Origin: Enoplolaimus lenunculus | Taxonomy: Eukaryota > Nematoda > Enoplea > Enoplida > Thoracostomopsidae | DNA: 64,000 nucleotides | NCBI GenBank assembly: GCA_030248215.1 | Contig: JASANG010004020.1 | Span: forward strand, 124,001 to 188,000 | Direction of reading: 5' to 3' | Shown here: positions 35,105 to 45,400 of the stretch, piece by piece | How the letters are laid out: every line of letters starts with the position of its first letter | Position numbering within the stretch: the first letter of the stretch is position 1 | Program-made: the position numbers and the translations under genes | Notes under the pieces: generated by a model | What the model was told of the DNA's origin: nothing | Seen by the model: only the letters and a program-made list of their open reading frames with translations | Databases searched by the model: none

Positions 35105-35990
35105 AAATGTGGAATGTTTGGATTTAAATAATACTGACTTCATAGGCACATGAAATCGTGTCCCTACCAAACGCACAAGTCTCACTGGGACTGGCAGAAA
35201 CCATCCACAAAGTATGAATGCCGCGTTCCGAAAAAGTTGTTGCAAGATTGTTTGAACTTTATGTTGTACTTGTTGGTATAATTGCATTCAATCACGTTCC
35301 TTCGAGAACTTATGTCATCACATAATGGTGTATCTTTGTTCAAGGAATTTCTTAAAACTGAGCTGTTTTTATCACGAATGTTTTATCAAGGCATAATTTT
35401 GTCTCAAACAACTCTTTCGGCTAATTGCAGGATAATCTGTGCAGCCCCGTAGTCAGAAAGGGATATGTACAGACCAAGACCCCTAAAACTCGAACTAAGG
35501 TACATTTTGCGACTGTTGTGAAAAGATTTAGTACTAAAATTACGTACAGCTTCTCGCTCGCTTCGTTGACATGCTTTTCTTCGTAGGTTACACGCACGGT
35601 AACGAAGTGTTGAATTGAAAATGCAGGCAATGTGCCTGAATCTGTGAAAATTACCTAATGATGTTTGTTATACGTGAAAACTTACGGGCAAATTCAAAGT
35701 TTTTAAAAGTTACTTTTTCACCGTGTAAGTTGTTTCTTAAAGTTCAGGAGAAATTTTAAAAAATGAGTAATCGCGCTTTATGATATTTTTAATCGCTTGT
35801 AAACATGAACCACGATGTCCTGCGAAATTGAACAGGTGTGAAGTTTACTCTGCATAATGTAGATCTATGACTTAAAAGTATTCGCCAACCCACATACATT
35901 TTACATGTTAACCATATTTTGCCTTTTCAGTTTCATCGTTTGTATGTTTTCTGTATGAAAAATAAAATTGCAAGTTTTGCTTTATGTTGG
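35105..35990. other. ZF-C 3' flank, no further gene seen
   Basis: AT-rich. An AATAAA at about 35961 could serve ZF-C, but it is some 860 bases past the stop, so the assignment is weak. Confidence 0.3.
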
Positions 35991-35999
35991 GCGTAAGGT

Positions 36000-38330
36000 T
36001 TATACCTTTAATGTGCGAGTGGGTTAGGTTTCACTGGAAGCTCTAAACGGGAAAAGTAGAAGTCAAGCGTAGGTATATGATTCCATTTGGTTGGTTGGAA
36101 ATGTTATAGGTGTAGGCGAGGTTCGGAAACCGGGAAGAGTGAGTAAGGTAAACGTGCCCATGTATAGATCAGGGACTTCCACTTTTCCAGGGTGGAAAAC
36201 GTACGACCAGGAGTACATCGCAGCCACTCCTGTATGACGACCTGATTTTTCACTGGTTGGTAGAAAAAATACGGGCATTGGTTTTGCTGCGGAAAAATAG
36301 AAAATTCATAAGCCTGCATATTCCCTGGTTCGGTAGGGAAAATCTGTAGTGTGAAGTTTGTTTGGAAACCGGGAAAAGTGGAGAATTTAGACGCTTAGAT
36401 TATTCCTGGGTTGGTAGGGAAAATTTGAAGCATGGGTTTAAGTTGGAAAACGGGAAAAGTGGAATATTCGAATGCCTAGATTTTCCCCTGGAACAAGTTA
36501 AATATCATTTTAACGACCTGATTTCACCTCACCTGCGGCATCATCTCCGGTTCCGGCTACTTTTGTTCACTTCCGGCTCCGGATCTGGCATTTTTCATCT
36601 CCGGTTGCATCCTACAAACTAACAGGCAATATATTTCGACACTGGTTAAAACAAGAAACCACGGAGCGAGTGCAATGAATAAAATCTACTTTACACAGTT
36701 AAACCTAAATGAGCAGAGCATTTACCCGAAATATAATACATGACTATTAATTATATCAGATTATGATAGTCCCAGCACCACATTGGTCAAAACAAGATAC
36801 CACCGAGTGGTCCAGTATTATCTGAAAATAAGTCTGTTAACAAAGTCGACGCTTTGAGTGACGCCTTAAGGTTGTAAAAAAGTTTTAATTTGTTTTAAAG
36901 ACGTTGTTGGCTAATGGCCAGAAAGACGAGGGAACATATATATATATCAAATTTGGTCGTCGCTGATGTCCAACCCAGGGCAAATGTAGACGTTTAAATT
37001 TTCCACTTTTCCCGTTTTTCAACCAAAACCTATGCTTCAGATATTCCCCACCAACCCAGGGTAAATCTAGGCATTAAAATTTTTCACTTTTCCCGTTTTT
37101 TCAACCAAAACCTATGGTTCAGATTTTCCCTACCAACCCAGGCGAAAATCTAGGCATTAGAATTTTCCACTTTTCCCGTTTTCTAACAAAAACCTATGCT
37201 TCAGATTTTCCCTACCAACCCAGGGTAAAATCTAGGCATTAAATTTTTTTAATTTTCCTACCAAATCAGCGGAAAATTTGGCCGTCATACAGGAGTGACT
37301 GTGCTGCACTTCTGGTTATAAGTTTTGCACCGTGGTAAACGGAAGCCTCTGTGCTATACATTGGCCGGTAAACGTATAAATTTTCTCTAGGTCTGCTAGG
37401 AATGAACAGTTTGGTTGGGCTGGCAGGAAAATTGGTATGTGTGGTTCGGTTCGGAAAACGGGAAAAGTGGAAAATTCAGACCTAGGTATATGATTCCTTT
37501 TGGTTGGTAAGGAAAGGTAGAGGAGTAGGCAAGGTTCGAAAAACACGAGAAGTGGAAAATTTGAACGCTTGTTTTCACGTGGATTGGTAGGAAAAATCGG
37601 GAGCGTAGGTTTTGTATGGAGAATGGGAAAAGTGGAAGATTTTAGAACTTGTAGGGTTTCCGTAGTTTAAGCATCGAAAATCTGAAGCGTAGGTTTTGTT
37701 TAGAAAACAAGAAGTGGAAAATTTAAACGCCTAACTTTTCCCAACCAAAATTTTGTGCTTGCGATTATTCCTACCAAACCAGCGGAATCCCAAGCTGTAA
37801 TACAGGTGTGGGAACGTTTCATATTTTCCTATGAAACCTGAGAATGTCTAGGCGTTTGCATTCCGGCAATTTTGTAGCGTTTCCTTGTCAGTACGCAACT
37901 ACGGAGGGTAACTTTTTCATTTGTAACGTAAAATGTTTCGTTTCCCTAGTTTAAAACGAATTTCTAGAATTTTATACGTTTTAAATTTTTCACTTTTACC
38001 GTTTTCCAAACAAAAGTCATAGAAGCTATTCTTCCGATCTTCCCTACCAATCCAGGAATAGTCGAAGTGTTCACGTTTTCCACTTTTCCCGTTGTCAACA
38101 AACTACACTACAGATTTGTCCTGCCGAACCTGTGAAGAACCAAATAACCAGGCTTATGAATTTTCTTTTTTTCGTTTTCCCAGCCAAAGTTATGCTTGTG
38201 ATTTTTCCTACCGAATCAGCGGAGTTCCTAGCTGTTATACAGGAGTGGCTACGCTGCACTCCTGGTCATAAGTTTTAAAACCTTGGAAAACAGGAACCCC
38301 TGTGCTATACGTCGGCCCGGCATTTTTTCA
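36000..38330. repeat. Complex inverted and tandem repeat block (GGGAAAAGTGGAAAAT / TTTTCCCTACCAA)
   Basis: From about 36040 to 36500, units in one orientation repeat GGTTGGTAGGGAAAAT and AACGGGAAAAGTGGA. From 36988 to 37255 the complement is tandemly repeated three times with a period of about 82 bp (TTTTCCACTTTTCCCGTTTT then GATTTTCCCTACCAACCCAG). From 37430 to 37740 the first orientation returns. A longer unit with CATACAGGAGTG...TGCTATACATTGGCC occurs at about 37280-37370 and again at 38230-38320. The block can therefore fold back on itself. ORFs here are repeats, not genes. Confidence 0.7.
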
Positions 38331-38505
38331 CCTTCTGGTCCCGGCAACATCTCCAACTAGGTTTATTTCACCAGTAATATTGGAAAAAAGAAAATTAAAA
38401 TGAATTTTTCGCTGGCATGTATTTTTCATTTATGGTTATCTTTCCGGTAACTTTTTCGAATTCCGGTTCCGGTAAATTGTAATTCCGCTTGCGCCCTACC
38501 CATAA
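38330..38505. mobile_element. Truncated family-1 hAT-like MITE
   Basis: It has CCCGGCATTTTTTCACCTTC at the left and TTCCGGTAAATTGTAATTCC then CTTGCGCCCT at the right, matching the ends of 33114-33527. The interior is deleted. Confidence 0.6.
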
Positions 38506-38604
38506 TTTCCCAAACTCCCAATTTTCCTTGTATGCCAATTTCCCAAAAATCTCGGGCTAACAGAGTTATGCCCAAAATTGGAATTTCCCATTACAGCATC
38601 CTAA

Positions 38605-38735
38605 TTTCATGGATAATATCCGGATTTTCTAAAATATCAATTTCCCGGGTAATATCCCAATTTCCCGGGTAATATTCCGATTTCCCGGGTAATATCCCAA
38701 TTTCACCAAAATACCAATTTCCCGGGTGATATCTG
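38605..38735. repeat. 20-bp minisatellite AATTTCCCGGGTAATATCCC
   Basis: Four to six imperfect copies stand in tandem, each with the palindrome CCCGGG. The most regular copies are at 38638-38695, and one copy is degenerate (TTTCACCAAAATACC). Confidence 0.75.
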
Positions 38736-38739
38736 CAGA

Positions 38740-39375
38740 TTTTGGTAGGGACTTGTTCTGTATCAACGCTCTGCCACCCTTCGTTACTGATATACCCGGT
38801 ACGCCGGACAGTGACGGACGACGCCAATATTGTTTTTCGTAATAACGCAGCATTTGTTAACAACCAGAAACATGCGCCGGTGATGATTTCACGCAAAAAC
38901 CCGGAAACTGTTTTGTGACTTAAAAATCGCCGTAACTTTTATATAAATTTCATTTCTGGATGATAAAGTTTCGTAAGTTGTCCTCGTGGCTTGGTTGATA
39001 AAACTGGTATTTTCGGATTGAGCTGTCATCATTCTGAATTGCACATTTCGTTCTATTAACCCTTAAAAGCCATAACCAGGGTCGAATGAACCCCCATGAC
39101 ATTTTTCTACACCACAGTGACACTTTGATAGAGGTTGACTTTTGACTTTGATCATAAAATAGGGTTTGGTAAAACAATTGATACGTTTAAGGGTTAACAA
39201 AACATATTGTTTCCTTGACAGAAAATAGCGAACGTTTGCAATGATTATTTGCTGGATTATTTCTCATTCACAAGAACAACACAAGTCTATACAAAGCAAT
39301 GGCGGTGTGATTATGGCAAGGCACACACGTTAGCAAAGCTGAAAAAGGTGCTCATGTGTTGTGTATGGGTCTACT
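38740..39375. other. Stretch upstream of a candidate first exon
   Basis: No recognised gene. Two short ATG-initiated ORFs closed by stops (at about 39300 and 39315) precede the candidate exon at 39376 and could be upstream ORFs of a transcript. Confidence 0.25.
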
Positions 39376-39455
39376 ATGGACTCCATGGATACGCTAATGA
39401 CCAAAACATCATTGCTTGATGAGCAATCGCAAAAGCTATCGTTCCGTACTGCCAA
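39376..39455 (+). CDS. Candidate first coding exon, gene unknown
   Basis: The frame opens ATG GAC TCC ATG GAT and runs 26 codons, including TKTSLLDEQSQKLSFRTA, to a strong donor AA|GTGAGT in phase 2. Codon choice and composition look coding. I found no matching phase-2 acceptor exon nearby, and ZF-D starts at its own ATG at 52801, so the partner exon is unknown. It may be fortuitous. Confidence 0.3.
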
Positions 39456-40699
39456 GTGAGTTTATATTTGATATAAGGCACAGGGTCAACAGCCAAGATT
39501 TCATTTCGAGATGATCCAATTTTACGATTCAGTTCGTTGTTGACCGGGGTGTGAATTTGTCTTTTTTATTGTATCTTCGTAAACTTCGCTGAAGGAATAT
39601 ACGCATTCTATTTCATCCGTTTATATACGTACGTTCCTAATAATACTTGTGTTCCCGTTGGCTTATTTGTGTCTATGATCTTTATAAAAATGGCTGGTTT
39701 GACCGAAATTATCCACTTTGTTAATTTAAACATAAACGAATGATGATTGTTTTTACATTAAAAATCAATTTGCCGATTCTGTTCGAGACTGAAGATGTGA
39801 AGGATTTACGCTGGTTGAAAGATATTGACTGGTTTTGCCGTTTACTTTTAAAAGGCGAAACTAATCGTAAATGAAAGCAAAACAATGTTGTATTCAAATT
39901 ACACATACTTAAGCTAAAACTATTTCTAAAACGGTAACTGAAATGTAAGATTGTGTTGTTGACCTGATACAAGTACCTGAAGGAAATATAAATTCATAAA
40001 TGAGACCAATTTAGAATGAATGTCTTTAAGCGCAAAGGGCGACACTCAACGGTTCATAAGCTGGGTTGTTCCTTTTGACACAGTTATTGGGAGATGGCAA
40101 TTTTTGCCTTTGCACACAGTGTAATTGCTTGTGCTGTTGCTGCTGGCTTTGGTTGTGATGTAGAAATGCTACTGCGGTTTTGTGGTTATACATAGAGAGG
40201 TAAAGTGTGGATAAGCTGTGCGCCAGGTTGTTCCGTGCTGGCCTTTGAGTTGTTCAAATGGGGCCCAGGAATACCGCGAATGACACAGGCAGCAGCTATT
40301 GAGTAAGAGAGCGTATGCTGTGCTTGTGGTTCCATACCAAACGAGATACATAAAAGTGTGGTTAAGGTCTGTTTTGGTTGCTAAGGAAGGGAAAGGACTG
40401 ACTAAACTGAGAGTAAAAGCTTAAGCTTGAACTACTTTGTGTACAATGACGGTTTTGGATCTGTTGTGATGGAGCGATTTCATGGCAGTACACACAGAGA
40501 CCGAGGCACAGACAGTGAGACAGAGAGAATAGAACAATTATTCATACATTTTATTATGCCAGTGATATTTTAAGGTTTTACCCTTTCACTGTGGAATGTT
40601 ACTTAAATTTACCAATCATATATGCTGCAGTTATTATTATTCTTATGCTTCCGCTGTTATACAATTATTAACTGATACCGTTGTCATTGTTCATGTCGA

Positions 40700-40760
<61 letters not shown>

Positions 40761-41159
40761 GGTTCCTTGCGCGATTTCCGGTTTATTTCTGTTGCAAAAC
40801 TGCAATTCATTTAACAACATCGATATTATTCTGTCTTTCTGCGAGAAGTCAATAATGCTTGCATATCAGTGTGTCATTCAGTTTTGCCGATCATCTGATC
40901 CAACTGTTACATGTAAAGTATCTAAAAATGCTATTTTTCGTTTTAAGAGTCTTTGGTTTGCCGATTGGTTTACGTCTTACAAGCAGAAATATATCGAAAT
41001 TTGAAGCGTTTCGTTTTGTGGCTTTGTTGTGACAATTGCCACTAATGGAATCAACAACGTCAGGATTTCAATATTTCTGCCAATTTTGTCGCCGTGATTT
41101 AATTTTTAGTGGTTAATGAAACAAATTATTCAAATTTTTGTATGGCCAGTCAGTTGTAC
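39456..41159. other. Gene-poor stretch with (TTG)n microsatellite
   Basis: No gene recognised. A (TTG)n run of about 20 units fills 40700-40759 and explains the low-complexity ORFs over it. The rest is single-copy looking sequence. Confidence 0.45.
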
Positions 41160-41950
41160 TATGTTGTTGAGCGAAGCTCGGAGTTTCGCGAAGCGTTTTA
41201 TGTTTTGCACTTGGGGGTCGAAAGGTGGATGTCCGTCCGTCCGTCTGTCCGTCCGAAAAGAATCTCAGGAACCGCTGAACCGATTTTGATAAACTTTTTT
41301 CGTTTGAAAGCTAATTATCCTGGGGTGTTAACCTCGCATTGGGGTTTTAAAATTTAAGCCGTTTATTAGCTACAGGCTAACTTGCATAATTAATTAAGCC
41401 TATATTAGGTCTTTCCACAATATTTTACTAATTATTACAGTTAGAAGCAATCTAATTTTAGCATTAAAGGGTTTTTCGGTGCGAGGAATCTGCGTAGACT
41501 GTTTACAAACCTCCAAAACCGATAATTGAGCAGTTAGCTAATAGATAATTTGCATATTAGCATAGTTCATAAGCTTAAATTACGACTTTTTACAATATTT
41601 CACTAGTTATTAAGGTTAAAAGCAATATAATTTCAACATTAAAGGGTTTTTAGGTGCGAAGAATTTGAATAAATTGTTTCCAAACATCCAAAACCAAAAA
41701 TTAAATAGTTAGCTAATAGTTAATTTGCATATTAGCTTAATTGACAAGACAAAACTAGGACTTTTTAATTTATTTCAATAATTATTAGGGTTTACTGAAG
41801 GTTTTTGGGTGCGAGGAATTTGAATAAATTGTTTCCAAACATCTAAAACCGATAATTGAATAGTTAGCTAATAGCTAATTTGCATATTAGCTTAATTGAC
41901 AGGACAAAATTAGGACTTTTTAAATTATTCCAAAAATTATTAGGGTGGCG
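41160..41950 (+). repeat. Repeat element with hairpin head, GTCC run and dimeric satellite body
   Basis: It starts with the hairpin GAGCGAAGCTCG and then GGTGGATGTCCGTCCGTCCG. A segment like GGAACCGCTGAACCGATTTT follows. From about 41340 the body is the 175/155-bp dimeric satellite, with unit starts at 41501, 41676 and 41831, as at 29874-30620. The class of element is not clear. Confidence 0.65.
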
Positions 41951-42111
41951 GAAGGGTTTTTGGTTTCTATGTGAATGCAGATGTCTTAAAAGTCAAAGGT
42001 GAAGAATCCCTTAAATGTGGATTTATAATTTATCAGGCAGACGAAATTTGGTTTCGCCTGTTAATTTAGCTTTTGTAAACCAGTGGCTTTTAACTTACAC
42101 ATTAGTTTTAT

Positions 42112-42459
42112 GACCCATGTTACTTTAAGGGGCGTCCAGGTTTCTGGTGGGTCGTTAAAAGAGTAGGTTTAGATTCGAGATTACATTTTTTGCTTAGGCT
42201 TATGCTTAGGCTTAGGAACACATCTTCGCAACGCTTAGGCTTATGCTTAGGCTTAGGAACACATTTTCGCAACGCTTAGGCTTATGCTTAGGCTTAGGAA
42301 CACATTTTCGTAACGCTTAGGCTTATGCTTAGGCTTAGGAACACAATTTCGCAACGCTTAGGCTTATGCTTAGGCTTAGGAACACATTTTTGCAACGCTT
42401 TGGCTTAGGCTTAGGAATACGCGTAATCTACTGTTACACCCCTTAAATTAACATTGACC
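42112..42459. mobile_element. TTAGGC-bearing MITE with minisatellite core
   Basis: The ends are inverted: GACCCATGTTACTTTAAGGGG at the left, and CCCCTTAAATTAACATTGACC at the right. The core is a tandem array (42192-42396). The same ends and TTAGGC-like content occur in at least four other places in the window. No coding capacity. Confidence 0.65.
42192..42420 (+). repeat. 41-bp minisatellite rich in TTAGGC
   Basis: Five near-perfect units start at 42192, 42233, 42274, 42315 and 42356, each GCTTAGGCTTAT then GCTTAGGCTTAGG then AACACATTTTCGCAAC, followed by a partial unit. Three TTAGGC-like hexamers per unit echo the nematode telomere repeat. Confidence 0.9.
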
Positions 42460-45400
42460 AGTTTTTTCATCAATGATAGAGATGAGGACATTGTGTTGAT
42501 TTGTTAACCATCCAAAATTTAGCTTTTTCCTCGCTTCCAATTGGGTCAAAAAGAACGTTTTAAATTATACAAATATGTACATGCGGCAAATGTTTTGGAA
42601 ATTTAGAACGTAAATTTTTTGTGTTATCGTATTTTCTAGATTTTTATTCGAGCACAGACTGGATATTTTAGCTGATAATTGACTGTTTGGTAAACGTAAT
42701 TGCAGTTTGAGGTATTTTTTCAAGTTGATTTGCGATTTGCACAAGTATTTGAAGTAAATCACAAATTAATCAATTGTACCATAACAGCAATGTTATCTTA
42801 TACACAGACAATAATGAAATCTTTGCAGAAACTTTCATGAAGCTTTTCCTAGCGTCGCAGTACATTATCACACCAGAACAACCTCATTTTGTTCGCCGCG
42901 GCGTAGGTTCTTTCTTTGTCTCTCTCTCTATTTCTCTCTCGTAGTATCTGTTTATGTATATATATTTTTGGCTTTTGATGATCAAACTACTGGTTAGTGA
43001 TGGTATCCAAGCAAACAAGCAAAAGCCTTCCTAACAGATTGGCTGGATACAATCCTGATGTTTTTCTATGATGTGGCTTATTGTGTCTGTGTGTGTGTTT
43101 GTGTGTATGCATGGTCTTAATTCCAACTAATATTTGTTTTCGGGTTTCCTTTAACAGGTTAACAAATAACGGTGGGATGATGATATTGTATGTGAGAAAC
43201 AGAATAACCTTAAGTGTTATTGTCATTAGTTGAAAAGTCTGCTTATGCGCTGTGCTGTGTGGTTTTCGCTGATTTGTGTTGGTTCGTTTCTGGCCAACTT
43301 GTTTGCATCTTTGTTATACATTAACTATGCGATGAGTAGGTTCAAATTGGAAGCAAAGTCCTTAAGTTTGAGCGTTGAATGTTGTTAGTGAAATGCTATG
43401 GTAATATATTTATTACCCATAATGGGTATATTTGTTAGTTGTCTTTGTTGTACTTTTTAAGCCATTAAATTTGCAAGGTAAACAGTCCATTTTGGAATAT
43501 TGAAGTGGCACACGTTTATGCACTGTTTTGTAAGAAAATTAATATTTTGAAAATTGAAACATTTTTGTCTGAATCGTTTTTGAATACAATTCAAATCAGG
43601 TGTATTTTTTGTTTTGCTTTTAAAAATTTGAAAATGTCCTGATAAATCGTATGCTATGGATCAGTTGACTTATGTTAATTATATGGGCCTACTCATTAAG
43701 AAACAATGACATTGACGGACTTAGAGACTGAAAGGCTTAAGCTTGGGCTTAGGAATTGGCTTGTAGTTTGATTTACGCTTAGGCTTCGACTTTGGTTTAG
43801 TGTACAGAACAATAAAGGTAACAGGTGCCGTTAAGTTGAATGGCTGTGCTCTTATACACCTTCTCCTCATATTTAAGACTACGGGCTTAGTTTATAAATA
43901 TGTCTGTTGGGACGCAACGATAAGTAAAAGCGAAACATTGAGCAATGAATTGTGTATGTGAAGTTTTTGTTGACATTTGAACATTTGGCGACTGTTTCGT
44001 ACGTTGAAATGGTTATATTTTGTTGTTGTATTGCGTCCTGATTTAAATTGAACATATTTGTTGGATCGACAGAATATGAATGCAGGCATACCCATCCACC
44101 GACCGACCAACCGACTGCGGGTTTATTTCCGTTCATTTCACACGTTTCTCGACGCCATCACACATAACTAAAATTGGTCAATTGTTAATGTGTGTATATA
44201 CGAGTGGAGTACGGACGGTGAACGAGCAATGTATTACCATGGAAGGAGTCCTTGGTTTCCACGTATATACACATACACATATAAGATGCTGGTTTAGTTT
44301 GAACAAAATGTGGTGTTCCTTGTATGGCAGCAACGGTGCAGTGCTGTCTATCGCTGTCCCGTGTTTGTGTGACGGGGAATTGTCCCGGTATGTGCACACC
44401 AAACTGGCACAACTTTTGGTTTTCTTTTAGCCTGTGATGCTATGGAGGGTGTAGTCTATTACCTGACTATGCTGGTTGGTACGTAAGATTTATTTGCCTC
44501 TTCAAGTTTTCCAGCCTGCCTGCCGTTCGCGTTGTGTTGTGTACCGATGTTTTTGATTTGCTGCTGCCGTTGTAAAGATTTCGTTTTTGTATGACTCGCG
44601 AAATAGACTCATTTCAGTGTATAATACGTTTAGTTTAACGGTCGCAGTATTAATCAATATTTTGATTCGTTAAAGCTCTGTACACATTTAGATTTGAATA
44701 TAACAACTTGAACGAAATTGAAACTTTTTCAATTGACAGAGGATCCATTGCATGCGCAATATTTATTTCATTTTTTCACGAAACTGGATAACTTTGTCCA
44801 AAAATTCATCTTTAACATTTTGTACTGGTTTAAAACTATTTCTCGTGTTGAAATATTCAATTATCAGACAGTAAAGTGATTACGTAATATTGCAATTTAG
44901 AAATTTATCAAAATACACAAAAATACAAATCAATTCAACAAAACAAAACAAATTGAATGTAACTCAGTTTCAAGCGTTTAAATACTATTAATGTTTAATG
45001 ATAAACTTGCATTTTAGTGTTGTATTTGTTGAAATGTTTTCAAAGTTGGCCACAGTTTGATCATATTATCTGTTACTTTGGCAGTCTGTGTAATTAATAT
45101 CAGCGACAAATAAGCGCAGTTGCTTTATAAATCGCGTAGTCTTTCAACGGCCAACATCTCGTTCACCCAACACTCAAGTTTTATCATCAGTTGAATTTTT
45201 CAATTGTGAGGGTTGCATGCGCTTTGGGATGTTTGAGAAATGAGTAAAAAGCCCGTATATTTTATGAATAATCTGGTTTTTTGCTGAATTATTGTATATT
45301 TCAACAATTGTGGTCGTTTGTTAAAGTTTGCGTATGTCATCCGCGAACACCACAGAAACTGAACAAATTTGCTGTTGGTTGAACGAGAAGAAATGTTCGA

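Noticed and set aside
36063-37578. Minus-strand ORFs with repeated FPLFP/PTFPYQP-like peptides
   Set aside because: They are translations of the 82-bp repeat family, present in both orientations and without start or splice context.
38605-38735. CRISPR-like array
   Set aside because: Units are contiguous without spacers, and the context is eukaryotic; it is a minisatellite.
40596-41004. Poly-Val and poly-Leu proteins
   Set aside because: These are translations of the (TTG)n microsatellite at 40700-40759.
41160-41950. Helitron, based on the GAGCGAAGCTCG hairpin
   Set aside because: No CTRR end after the hairpin, no TC start and no AT target site could be shown.
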